This document shows, piece by piece, positions 38,607-45,803 of a stretch of 64,000 nucleotides of DNA. Each line of letters begins with the position of its first letter. The first letter of the stretch is position 1. Under the pieces are notes generated by a model. That model ran no database searches and was not told the DNA's origin. It worked only from the letters and a program-made list of their open reading frames with translations. Origin of the DNA: Maribellus sp. CM-23 (GTDB lineage: Bacteria > Bacteroidota > Bacteroidia > Bacteroidales > Prolixibacteraceae); contig NZ_JADWYJ010000003.1 of assembly GCF_021354595.1 (NCBI RefSeq), positions 62,001 through 126,000 on the forward strand, read 5' to 3'. Made by a program: the position numbers and the translations under genes.

Positions 38607-38960
38607 ATTCTTATGCGTTATTGTAATTTTTGAATTGTGTATCGTCATTCCTGCGGAAGCAGGAATCTGCAACAAGTCTTCTGTCAGATCCCTCCATTCC
38701 GGATTTACTTTATTTATTAATTCATTTTTCCATTCACGTTTCCACTTCTTTAATCTTTTTTCCCGCTTAATTGCCTCGTTTATGTATGAATAATGTTCAA
38801 AATAAACAAGTTTGTCGATGTTGTATCTTGAAGTGAAACTCTTATTTATCTTATTTTTATGTTCCTCAATTCTTCGGACTATATTATTGGTAACTCCGAT
38901 GTAAAGAACGCTGTTTCTTTTGCTTGCCAATATGTAAACATAAAAGTCGAAATGTCTCAC
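38607..38960 (-). CDS. GIY-YIG nuclease-like protein (YhbQ/UPF0213 type)
   Basis: The first ~97 residues form a complete small GIY-YIG domain: FYVYILASKRNSVLYIGVT gives the two signature strands, NIVRRIEEH the catalytic Arg helix, and the basic KREKRLKKWKREWK helix is typical of this family, which normally ends about where this one reads PEWRDLTEDLL. No stop codon follows. The frame runs on through a palindromic repeat (QIPASAGMT) and, in phase, into gnd. The gene lies between two outward-facing inverted hairpins (38644-38666 and 38977-38999), directly behind the pdxB stop, and looks like the cargo of a small mobile cassette. Confidence 0.68.
38644..38666 (+). repeat. Left hairpin/inverted repeat of the GIY-YIG cassette
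   Basis: GTC is followed by ATTCCTGC, the loop GGAA, and GCAGGAAT. It resembles palindromes with ATTCC...GGAAT arms that are dispersed in many bacteria (for example neisserial dRS3). It is the partner of the repeat at 38977-38999 in the opposite orientation. Confidence 0.8.
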
Positions 38961-38976
38961 TGCTTACAATTTTAGG

Positions 38977-38999
38977 TTTCCCGCTTTCGCGGGAAAGAC
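38977..38999 (-). repeat. Right hairpin/inverted repeat of the GIY-YIG cassette
   Basis: Read on the minus strand: GTC, then TTTCCCGC, loop GAAA, GCGGGAAA. It matches the left repeat at 18 of 23 positions. Four of the five differences are two compensated stem pairs (A-T to T-A, T-A to C-G). It ends two bases from the pdxB stop codon. Confidence 0.8.
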
Positions 39000-39001
39000 A
39001 A

Positions 39002-40129
39002 CTATTTCAAGATTTTAAAACCTAAAAGCTTCAATTTCTCCAAAGTCTTTTCTTCCATATTTTTAGCCTTCACCGTGTACGAACCAAACTCCCGACGCAC
39101 GGGGTAATCGCCTCTGAGTTTTTCAAACAGATGAGGTGCGTCTTTTAACGCTTCATCATCGGTTTCAATATCGTAAGTGGAAAGAATCGCCTCGGCTAAA
39201 ATTGAATATTCGCGTCGCTGATTACCGTCGATTTCAATAATGGGATGCGCAGGTTCTTCCACTCCCGAAGCTTGCCAGTCGTCGATACCCAGGTTAAAAA
39301 AGCGGCTGATTGCCTGCACGCTCATTTGAGTACCGTTGGCTTTTCCGTCTTTTGAATAACCGGCAATGTGTGGTGTCCCAAACTCGGTTTGATTGAGCAG
39401 GTCCAGGTTGATGTCGGGCTCATCTTCCCAGCAATCGGCAATGTAAGCCTGAATGTCCTGCGCCTCAAGTGCATCGTAAACAGCTTCGGTGTCAATCACC
39501 TCTCCGCGACAGGAATTAATGACCAACGGTGTTTTTCCTAAATGCTGAAAGAAGGTTTCACTACCCAAGTGATACGTTTTGTCTTGGCCGTTTAAATTGA
39601 GCGGAACATGAAAAGTGATAATATCGGCTTCCTGCTGGATCTCTTCCAGCGAAACAAACTTCTCCGGCCCCTCCATTCTTTCGCGAGGCGGATCGTTCAA
39701 CAGAACTTTCATGCCCAGTATCTCGCAGGTTTTAGCCACCCTGGAGCCAACGTTTCCAACTCCCACAATTCCAATGGTCAGTCCTGCGAGGTCAATTCGT
39801 TTGCGCATCGACCAGGAAACAAGCGCCGAAGCAATATACTGATTCACACTTTCTGCGTTGCAACCCGGAGCGTTGGTCCATTGTATGCCGGCCGATCTGC
39901 AATAATCGGTATCGATATGATCGAAGCCAATGGTGGCGGTGGCGATAAATTTTACTTTCGACCCTTCGAGCAGGTCGCGGTTGCAAATCGTGCGGGTGCG
40001 GGTAATGATCGCATCAGCATCTTTTACTACTTCCGCGGTGGTTTTGTTGCCCGGCAGGTAAACGACTTCGGCATAAGGTTCCAGAGCGCCTTTTATGTAC
40101 GGTATTTTATTGTCGATGATGATTTTCAT
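39002..40129 (-). CDS. pdxB: Erythronate-4-phosphate dehydrogenase
   Basis: PdxB oxidises 4-phosphoerythronate in the pyridoxal-phosphate pathway. The 375-residue protein has the D-isomer-specific 2-hydroxyacid dehydrogenase fold: ATATIGFDHID, the NAD-binding GIVGVGNVGSRVAK, NSCRGEVIDTEA, and GTPHIAGYSKDGKANGT holding the catalytic His. The C-terminal ~85 residues (VRREFGSYTVKAK...) match the extra dimerisation domain of PdxB. It starts 63 bases below the preceding oxidoreductase gene; that gap has CTGAATACTGAGACTGATTACTG-like repeat text. Confidence 0.92.
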   Translation of the reverse strand: MKIIIDNKIPYIKGALEPYAEVVYLPGNKTTAEVVKDADAIITRTRTICNRDLLEGSKVKFIATATIGFDHIDTDYCRSAGIQWTNAPGCNAESVNQYIASALVSWSMRKRIDLAGLTIGIVGVGNVGSRVAKTCEILGMKVLLNDPPRERMEGPEKFVSLEEIQQEADIITFHVPLNLNGQDKTYHLGSETFFQHLGKTPLVINSCRGEVIDTEAVYDALEAQDIQAYIADCWEDEPDINLDLLNQTEFGTPHIAGYSKDGKANGTQMSVQAISRFFNLGIDDWQASGVEEPAHPIIEIDGNQRREYSILAEAILSTYDIETDDEALKDAPHLFEKLRGDYPVRREFGSYTVKAKNMEEKTLEKLKLLGFKILK

Positions 40130-40192
40130 TCTTTTTGATATTGGCTCTTTGTCGTTGGTTTTTTTTAGAACAGAACTGAATACTGAGACTGA

Positions 40193-41200
40193 TTACTGCG
40201 ACTTGTAATACTCCTTCACCAGTTCATCCAACACCCAACTGGTTCGCGCAGCCGATTCTCCGGTACTTGGAGATTTCCCTTTTCCCAGTAATTCTTCGGT
40301 TACCTGTTGTACTAGGTTCTGCGAAATGTGTTTTGGATTTTCAAATTCCAGTTCTTCTGTTCCGTTCGCTGTTATTACTTTCATTTTACCATGCGAAAAA
40401 CAAGGCAAACAAATTTCACCTTTTTCTCCCACAAATTGGATATAATCTGCAACAGAATTTTTATCAACCACAAAACACCAGCTTCCGGTTCCGATAACGC
40501 CCGATTCGTGTTTCCATGTTCCTGAAACCGTATCTTCAGCAGGATAGAGTCCCGCTAAATTTGCAGCATTTCCCTTTACCTCGGTGATCTTCCCCAAAAC
40601 AAAATCGAGGTAATCCAGCTGATGCGATGCCAAATCAAAGAAATGTCCGGCGCCCGCAATCTCCGGATACACATGCCAAGTTATTTCATCGGGCTTTTTC
40701 CCTCTTTCTCCGGCTTCCTTGTAGAGCTTAATGTTTACCATCAGCGGCTTTCCAATAACACCCGATTCAATCAACTCTTTTGCTTTCAGAAAGGCAGGCA
40801 GTGTTCTACGGTAGTACGCCACCCAAATGGGCATTTCGGTTTCTTTTGAAACTTTTAGCATTTCCTGACATTCAGAATAATGGCGCGCCATGGGTTTTTC
40901 CACATACACCGGTTTTCCGGCACGCATTGCTTCAATGGCATACGAAGCGTGCGAATCGGGTGGGGTAGCAATGTACACCGCATCCACGTTGGGATCGTTG
41001 ATGAGCTCCGAAGCATCGGAGTACCATTTGGAAATGCTGTGGCGGAGCGCATAATCGGCTGCTTTTTCAGCATTGCGGCGCATCACGGCTACCAGCTTCG
41101 AGTTCGGAACCTTGTAAAAGGCAGGTCCGCTTTTTACTTCGGTTACATTTCCTACCCCGATAATTCCCCAGCGGATCGTATGTTGCGATTTATCTTTCAA
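40193..41200 (-). CDS. Gfo/Idh/MocA-family oxidoreductase
   Basis: The 335-residue NAD(P)-dependent enzyme starts at a TTG (41200), since no ATG precedes the Rossmann motif RWGIIGVGNV. Family hallmarks are AVMRRN, YIATPPDSHASYAIEAM, GKPVYVEKPMAR (the EKP motif with catalytic Lys) and AGAGHFFDLASHQLDYLDF with the His/Asp pair. These enzymes act on sugars, sugar acids or inositols. The position next to the uronate operon suggests a sugar-acid substrate. Its final codons merge with the repeat text described for the gap at 40130-40192. Confidence 0.85.
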   Translation of the reverse strand: MKDKSQHTIRWGIIGVGNVTEVKSGPAFYKVPNSKLVAVMRRNAEKAADYALRHSISKWYSDASELINDPNVDAVYIATPPDSHASYAIEAMRAGKPVYVEKPMARHYSECQEMLKVSKETEMPIWVAYYRRTLPAFLKAKELIESGVIGKPLMVNIKLYKEAGERGKKPDEITWHVYPEIAGAGHFFDLASHQLDYLDFVLGKITEVKGNAANLAGLYPAEDTVSGTWKHESGVIGTGSWCFVVDKNSVADYIQFVGEKGEICLPCFSHGKMKVITANGTEELEFENPKHISQNLVQQVTEELLGKGKSPSTGESAARTSWVLDELVKEYYKSQ

Positions 41201-41306
41201 TGGGTATCCAGTGTTTTAGTTATTTATGCATCTGTGACGGATTTTAGTTTTCAGTCACAGTCTCAGTTTTCAGTATTTGTTTCGTATAATTCGCTATCTG
41301 ATATTC

Positions 41307-41474
41307 GGTAATCAGCGTCTTGTAACCAGCCTTTGGTTTTCAATTCCCGATAATCAGTGAGCGACTTCCGGTAATCAATGACCAATTCCCGGTATTCAGT
41401 GCTTGAAAACCGGTATTCAGTGTCCAATTCCTGGTAATCAGGGACCGATTCCCAGCATCCAGCATTCAATATCT
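41307..41474. repeat. Eight-unit 21-bp tandem array behind the larA-like gene
   Basis: Eight consecutive units of exactly 21 bases start at 41307, 41328, 41349, 41370, 41391, 41412, 41433 and 41454. Most begin GGTAATCAG or GGTATTCAG and end in ATTCCC or a variant; units two and eight are the most decayed. The array runs into the stop codon of the larA-like gene (41473-41475). On the minus strand it is open and would encode a 7-residue repeat of the DYRELxx type. Confidence 0.85.
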
Positions 41475-42759
41475 AGTACTCAAATCTATCCCTGAATGCC
41501 CACAAACCAATGGCCGGATTGGAAATGTAAAACACTTCTTCTCCGTCGGGCATGGTATTGTAGCCGTCTTTCAGTTTTTCAGGATTGTATTTAGCCGTCA
41601 TTTCATCAAAATCGGCCCAGTTGAATCCCACACTTTCAATTTCTTCTTTGGTCAGATTCTCCGGACCTTTCCCCGGGCAATAGGTAATACTGAAACGTCC
41701 CTCCGATGATCCGTGAATCAGGTGGGCAGCAGCTCCCAGGTTGTTTTGCAGGTCTTCGTTATCTTTTACCAGTTGCAGGGTGTGCGGTGTCCCGAAATAA
41801 CCGTATTTGCGAATCAGTTTATCGATCTGCTTGTCTTCTCCAAATTCCTTTAACGCCGGAGCCAGTACGATGAGTTCCCCGTCATCGGCCAAGGCCATGC
41901 GGGTACGGTAAATACTTTTGTTGCCGAGCCAGGTGCTTTTGAATTCTGTAGGATCGAGCCAAACCACCGCTTTTTTGATGGGTTTGTCGAGCATTTCAAA
42001 ATTGACTTCGAGCGAGAGTTTGGCGGCTTTGTCAAACACTTCAAAATCGTCGCCGATAAACAGACCGTAGGTTTGCAGTTTGCCCTGTTTGTTCAGGCCC
42101 ACCACGGTTTGCACGTAAACAATCGGTAAATGATTGGAGAAATTCTCGGAAGCATAGTTAAATACCTTCCGCACCGGCGTGTCGGCACGGCCCATCATTT
42201 TTTCCATTCCGTAGGCTGCGCCAATATAGTGGCTTTTGTTGATGCCCTCGGCACCGCCGGTTCCCACAAAAATATTTTTGTTGTAGTTGGCCATTCCCAC
42301 CACTTCGTGCGGCACTACTTGTCCGATGGAAAGGATCAGGTCGAAATTGCCTTCCACTAGCAGCTTGTTTACCTGTGCCGGCCAGGTATATTCCACCGCG
42401 CCTTCCGATACTTCTTTGATGTATTCGGCAGGAACAGTTCCCAGTGTGATCACGTCGTTTCGCCAGTCGTGGTCACGAATCAGGTCGGTGGGCAATTTGC
42501 CAAACATATGGCTGATCTGCTCCATGGTCATGGGTGTGTGCGTACCCAGGGCCGGAAGAACGTCCGTCAGTTTTTCCCCGAAATATTCCCAGGTAAATTC
42601 TGTCAGATCACCCGCTTTCGATGGCAGACGGGTATAGTCGGGCGGGATTGCCAACACCTTTTGTTTGGCACCCATTTTATCGAGGGCTTCAAATAAGCCT
42701 TTTTTTAGATCTTCCCTCAACAGCGATGTTTCAGTTGAGCCTTTTTCGTAGAATATCAT
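41473..42759 (-). CDS. LarA-like nickel-pincer racemase/epimerase domain protein
   Basis: ATG 42759 gives 428 residues. The frame opens 10 codons earlier at a GTG, but that stretch is made of the neighbouring repeat. The protein fits the LarA/DUF2088 family: PPDYTRLPSKAGDL near the start, LGTHTPMTMEQI, DHDWRNDV, and ILSIGQVVPHEVVGMANYNKNIFVG. LarA enzymes use a nickel-pincer nucleotide to invert an alpha-hydroxyacid centre. Reported relatives act on gluconate, whose C2 epimer is mannonate, the substrate of UxuA. With uxuA two genes upstream, a gluconate/mannonate epimerase is an attractive but unproven role. Confidence 0.75.
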   Translation of the reverse strand: MIFYEKGSTETSLLREDLKKGLFEALDKMGAKQKVLAIPPDYTRLPSKAGDLTEFTWEYFGEKLTDVLPALGTHTPMTMEQISHMFGKLPTDLIRDHDWRNDVITLGTVPAEYIKEVSEGAVEYTWPAQVNKLLVEGNFDLILSIGQVVPHEVVGMANYNKNIFVGTGGAEGINKSHYIGAAYGMEKMMGRADTPVRKVFNYASENFSNHLPIVYVQTVVGLNKQGKLQTYGLFIGDDFEVFDKAAKLSLEVNFEMLDKPIKKAVVWLDPTEFKSTWLGNKSIYRTRMALADDGELIVLAPALKEFGEDKQIDKLIRKYGYFGTPHTLQLVKDNEDLQNNLGAAAHLIHGSSEGRFSITYCPGKGPENLTKEEIESVGFNWADFDEMTAKYNPEKLKDGYNTMPDGEEVFYISNPAIGLWAFRDRFEY

Positions 42760-42771
42760 ATCTTTTGTTTT

Positions 42772-42798
42772 AGGCGGAGGCTGAGGCACAGGCTAAGG
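42772..42798 (+). repeat. Left hexamer repeat of the four-helix-bundle cassette
   Basis: Units GCGGAG, GCTGAG, GCACAG and GCTAAG follow one another. They are the reverse complement of the CTYAGC hexamers at 43233-43270, so the two blocks face each other across the gene. Confidence 0.75.
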
Positions 42799-42825
42799 TA
42801 AAATTGACTGTGCCAGACAACCGCA

Positions 42826-43191
42826 TTACTTTTCCAATGTACGTATCAAAGCATTTAATTCCTCAATTACATCTTTGTATCTTGAAATTAAATCTTCTGC
42901 AATTTCAGTTTCGGTATATTTTTCCGCTTCAGCGACAAGTATCTGGCTGATGGTTTCGTAGGCACTTCCTCTTGATATTTTATAAAAGCGGGTTTTGTCT
43001 TTTGCCTCAAAACGCCCGAATCCTTCGGCAATGTTATAAACACAGGAATTCGCTGCCCTTCTTAAATCATCGGCGAGCGCATACTTCTCTTCCGGAGGAA
43101 ACATACGAATGATTTTATATACGTCGCGTAGCAGGGCAAAAGCCTTTTGCCACACCGACATATCCCTAAAATCATTGTATTTCTTTATCAT
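42826..43191 (-). CDS. Four-helix-bundle protein of the 23S rRNA intervening-sequence (IVP) type
   Basis: The 121-residue protein has the family pattern: FRDMSVWQKAFALLRDVYKI at the start, FPPEEKYALADDLRRAANSCVYNIAEGFGR in the middle (the RRAA.S...NIAEG signature), then KTRFYKISRGSAYETISQ. The family is best known from ORFs inside intervening sequences of 23S rRNA genes, and forms pentameric helical bundles. Here it lies outside rRNA, inside the uronate gene cluster, between kdgK and the larA-like gene. Hexamer repeats face each other on its two sides. Confidence 0.87.
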   Translation of the reverse strand: MIKKYNDFRDMSVWQKAFALLRDVYKIIRMFPPEEKYALADDLRRAANSCVYNIAEGFGRFEAKDKTRFYKISRGSAYETISQILVAEAEKYTETEIAEDLISRYKDVIEELNALIRTLEK

Positions 43192-43232
43192 ATTGAATGC
43201 TATTCAAATTCAAACTTTCTCCTCCTTCTTCC

Positions 43233-43270
43233 CTCAGCCTCAGCCTCAGCCTCAGCCTTAGCCTTAGCCT
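43233..43270 (+). repeat. Right hexamer array of the four-helix-bundle cassette
   Basis: Four CTCAGC units are followed by two CTTAGC units and CT, ending six bases before the kdgK stop. It is the inverted counterpart of the shorter, more degenerate array at 42772-42798. Confidence 0.85.
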
Positions 43271-43275
43271 TTCTT

Positions 43276-44355
43276 CTATCTCTTCACTCTCGCATTTCCA
43301 CCCCAGATGCTCCAAACCTGTTCTTCGTCGGCGGGTTGTGCATAGTCGGTGAGGAAGGTAGTGGCCAGTGCGCCGGTTGCCCAGCCAAATTGCGCCCACT
43401 TTTCGGCCTCCCATTCTTTAAGGATTCCGTAGAGCATTCCACCTACAAAACCGTCGCCGCCACCGATGCGGTCGAGTACTTTTATCGGACGAGGTTCAAC
43501 CACATGCCAGTTCTCGCCTTCGAGCATAATGGCGCCCCACAGGTGTTCGTTTACGCTGATAACCTCGCGCAGGGTAGTGGCAAAAACCGATGCATTCGGG
43601 AAAGTCTCCTTCACTCGGTTGATCAAACCTTTAAATCCATCGATTTTAGCATTCAAACCTTCGCCTCCCGCTTCCGGTCCTTCAATGCCAAAACACAACT
43701 GAAAGTCTTCTTCGTTGCCGATCAGTATGTCTGAAACCGAAGCAATTTCTGTGAAATCCTTGCGCAGTTGTTCTTCGCGGCCTTTCCAGAAAGACGCACG
43801 GTGATTCAGGTCGAAAGAAATACGGCTGCCGTGTTTTTTGGCTGCGCGGGCCACTTCGAGGCAAAACTGTGTCGTTTCGGGCGACAAAGCACCGATCAGT
43901 CCTGAAAGGTGAACGATCTGCACGCCTTCTTCACCAAAAATACGTTCAAGATCAAAATCTTTTGCATTCAATGTTCTTCCCACTTCTCCCGCACGGTCGT
44001 TAAACACACGCGGACCGCGCAAACCGTAACCACTGTCGGCAATGTTGATTTGGTGGCGGTAACCCCACGGATCGCCCTGCGGAACTTCCGGACCTTCGTA
44101 ATCCATGTTTCTCGACCGCAAATTGCTTTTAATGAATTGGGCAATCGGACTTCCCTTTACAAAAGTGGTGAGCACTTTCACGGGCATGCCGAGGTACGAA
44201 GCGATACTGGCTACGTTGGTTTCGGCGCTGGTAGCGAACAAGGTAAACTTGTCGCTGCTGTGAACAGGTTGCCCGTTTTCGGGAGTGATGCGCATACCCA
44301 TGCTGGTAGGCACCAACATGGCGTATTTACAGTTTTGTTTTAGTTGGATACTCAT
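43276..44355 (-). CDS. kdgK: 2-keto-3-deoxygluconate kinase, PfkB family
   Basis: The 359-residue kinase phosphorylates 2-keto-3-deoxygluconate (KDG), the product of UxuA. The PfkB fold shows an N-terminal substrate region with TSMGMRITPENGQPVHS, the ISFDLNHR block (about two thirds along), and the C-terminal signature RIGGGDGFVGGMLYG with the catalytic Asp in GGGD (usually GAGD). The gene follows uxuA by 87 bases in the hexuronate operon. Assignment to KDG rather than another sugar acid rests on this context. Confidence 0.85.
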   Translation of the reverse strand: MSIQLKQNCKYAMLVPTSMGMRITPENGQPVHSSDKFTLFATSAETNVASIASYLGMPVKVLTTFVKGSPIAQFIKSNLRSRNMDYEGPEVPQGDPWGYRHQINIADSGYGLRGPRVFNDRAGEVGRTLNAKDFDLERIFGEEGVQIVHLSGLIGALSPETTQFCLEVARAAKKHGSRISFDLNHRASFWKGREEQLRKDFTEIASVSDILIGNEEDFQLCFGIEGPEAGGEGLNAKIDGFKGLINRVKETFPNASVFATTLREVISVNEHLWGAIMLEGENWHVVEPRPIKVLDRIGGGDGFVGGMLYGILKEWEAEKWAQFGWATGALATTFLTDYAQPADEEQVWSIWGGNARVKR

Positions 44356-44442
44356 ATTTTTTGTTTTACTGACCGGCCAGACATTGCGGCCCGACCGGCT
44401 TCATAGGTTTATACTTTTTAACTTCGGAAATTCCGAAAAATT

Positions 44443-45666
44443 TTATTCGCTGAAAACCGCTCCGCTTCTTTTTATACCCATTTCCAAGCCGCGAAGTTCG
44501 GCCATTCCGCGTAAAAGACCAATAGCCGAATAACCCGGATTTGTTTTCTTCTTGAGGTCGTCGAGGATGGTGTGACCGTGGTCGGCACGCATCGGAATGC
44601 GGTAATCGGGGCGGTACACTGCCTGGCGTTTGCGCTGCTCTTTCAAAATAGCCAGCATTACGCCGTACATGTCCACATCGCCCTGCAGGTGGCCGGCTTC
44701 GTGAAAGCCGTTCAGCTCGTCGCGCTGTGTACTGCGCAGGTGGGCAAAGTTTAGTTTTGCCCCGTGGCGTTTTACCATTCCCACCAGGTCGTTGTCGGCG
44801 CGTACACCGTACGAACCGGTGCACATCGTAAATCCGTTGTAAACACTGTCGTAAATATTCAGAATGTACTCCAGGTCTTTTTCGGTGCTGACCACGCGTG
44901 GCAATCCAAACAGTGAAAAAGGCGGATCATCGGGGTGAATGGCCAGTTTAACGCCGCTCTCTTCGGCAACCGGAGCCACTCTATCCAGAAAATACTTCAG
45001 GTTTTCGCGGTAGGTTTTATCATCGATGTTTTTGTATTCATCCAATTTAGCCTGAAACTGTTCCAGCGTGTACGATTCTTCCGCTCCCGGCAACCCGGCA
45101 ATAATGGTTTTCTCCAGTTCGTAACGCTGTTCACTGTTCATACTCTCGAAGCGGCGCTGTGCCTTTTTTAGCAGTTCAGCACTGTAGGCTTCTTCTGCTC
45201 CTTTTCTGCGAAGTATAAACACATCAAAAGCCACAAAGTCCACCATGTCGAAACACAATGCGCGGGCACCGTCTTCCAGTTCCATGTGGAGGTTGGTGCG
45301 TGTCCAGTCAACCACCGGCATGAAATTGTAGCAAAGCACCGGTATCCCCACTTTTCCTGCGTTTCGGATGCTCTCGATGTAGTTTTCGATCAGCTTGTCG
45401 CGGTTGGGACGGGCCTGTTTAATATCTTCATGAACGGGAATGCTTTCGATCACCGACCAGGTGAGTCCCCGCGGGCGTGCAGGGGTGCTGCTGTCGTCCC
45501 ATTCAATAAAACGTTTTCTTTCTTCCAGCGCTTCCACACTCCAAACTTCACCGTTTGGAATCTCGTGCAAAGCCGTTACAATGCCTGTTGCGCCTGCCTG
45601 CCTGATGTCCTGCAAAGTTACCGGGTCAGAGGGCCCGTACCATCTCCATGTTTGTTCCAATGACAT
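44443..45666 (-). CDS. uxuA: Mannonate dehydratase
   Basis: UxuA removes water from D-mannonate to give 2-keto-3-deoxygluconate in hexuronate degradation. The 407-residue protein begins with the family pattern EQTWRWYGPSDPVTLQDIRQAGATGIVTALHEIPNGEVW and contains CYNFMPVVDWTRT, LAIHPDDPPFSLFGLPRVVS and FAHLRST, with metal-binding His and Cys residues (CTGSYG). It lies between uxuB (137 bases away, with a hairpin between) and kdgK. Confidence 0.95.
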   Translation of the reverse strand: MSLEQTWRWYGPSDPVTLQDIRQAGATGIVTALHEIPNGEVWSVEALEERKRFIEWDDSSTPARPRGLTWSVIESIPVHEDIKQARPNRDKLIENYIESIRNAGKVGIPVLCYNFMPVVDWTRTNLHMELEDGARALCFDMVDFVAFDVFILRRKGAEEAYSAELLKKAQRRFESMNSEQRYELEKTIIAGLPGAEESYTLEQFQAKLDEYKNIDDKTYRENLKYFLDRVAPVAEESGVKLAIHPDDPPFSLFGLPRVVSTEKDLEYILNIYDSVYNGFTMCTGSYGVRADNDLVGMVKRHGAKLNFAHLRSTQRDELNGFHEAGHLQGDVDMYGVMLAILKEQRKRQAVYRPDYRIPMRADHGHTILDDLKKKTNPGYSAIGLLRGMAELRGLEMGIKRSGAVFSE

Positions 45667-45743
45667 TCTTTCAATCCTTTTTTTTCGATTACTGTTTTTG
45701 ATTTTTGGTAGATCGTTAGCGTTAACGAAGCTTTTGTTTTAAA

Positions 45744-45766
45744 AAGCCGGAGCAGCGCTCCGACTT
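45744..45766 (-). terminator. Hairpin terminator or attenuator between uxuB and uxuA
   Basis: AAGCCGGAGC (45744-45753) pairs with GCTCCGACTT (45757-45766) with one G-T pair. On the minus strand it leads into five T residues. It lies in the 137-base gap, so uxuA may be only partly cotranscribed with uxuB. Confidence 0.62.
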
Positions 45767-45803
45767 CTTTTATGTTTTGGTTTTTACTGATTACAAGTAG
45801 GAT

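Larger units (their letters stand above)
38644..38999 (-). mobile_element. Putative minimal cassette: GIY-YIG ORF framed by inverted hairpins
   Basis: The 356-base unit consists of little more than one GIY-YIG nuclease ORF and its two outward-facing hairpin repeats. It is inserted between the pdxB stop and the gnd start on the same strand. No transposase or target-site duplication is obvious. The call as a mobile unit is inferred from the symmetry; it is not a recognised insertion sequence. Confidence 0.5.
42772..43270 (-). mobile_element. Putative cassette: four-helix-bundle gene framed by opposed hexamer arrays
   Basis: The 499-base unit holds one gene and two inverted arrays of the same hexamer, inserted between kdgK and the larA-like gene. 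In 23S rRNA the same protein family sits in intervening sequences bounded by a base-paired stem, so the inverted arrays here may be the analogous stem. Mobility is inferred. Confidence 0.45.

Noticed and set aside
38607..38960. N-terminal extension of gnd giving a 602-residue fusion as the normal product
   Set aside because: Gnd has its full family length from ATG 38606, and the extension is a complete separate GIY-YIG domain plus repeat sequence. The fusion is kept as a finding, not as the gene call.
41263..41469. 68-codon ORF on the minus strand with YREL-type repeats
   Set aside because: It is a translation of the 21-bp tandem array with no family support and no start context; listed as a repeat.
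41240..41474. CRISPR array
   Set aside because: The 21-bp units are directly adjacent without spacers and diverge from one another; no cas genes are near.
42760..42789. Ten-codon extension of the larA-like gene from GTG
   Set aside because: The extension is made from the hexamer repeat and is proline-rich only for that reason; ATG 42759 is preferred.
43172..43414. ORF with a long alternating Arg-Leu run
   Set aside because: It is a translation of the CTCAGC hexamer array and overlaps kdgK in another frame.
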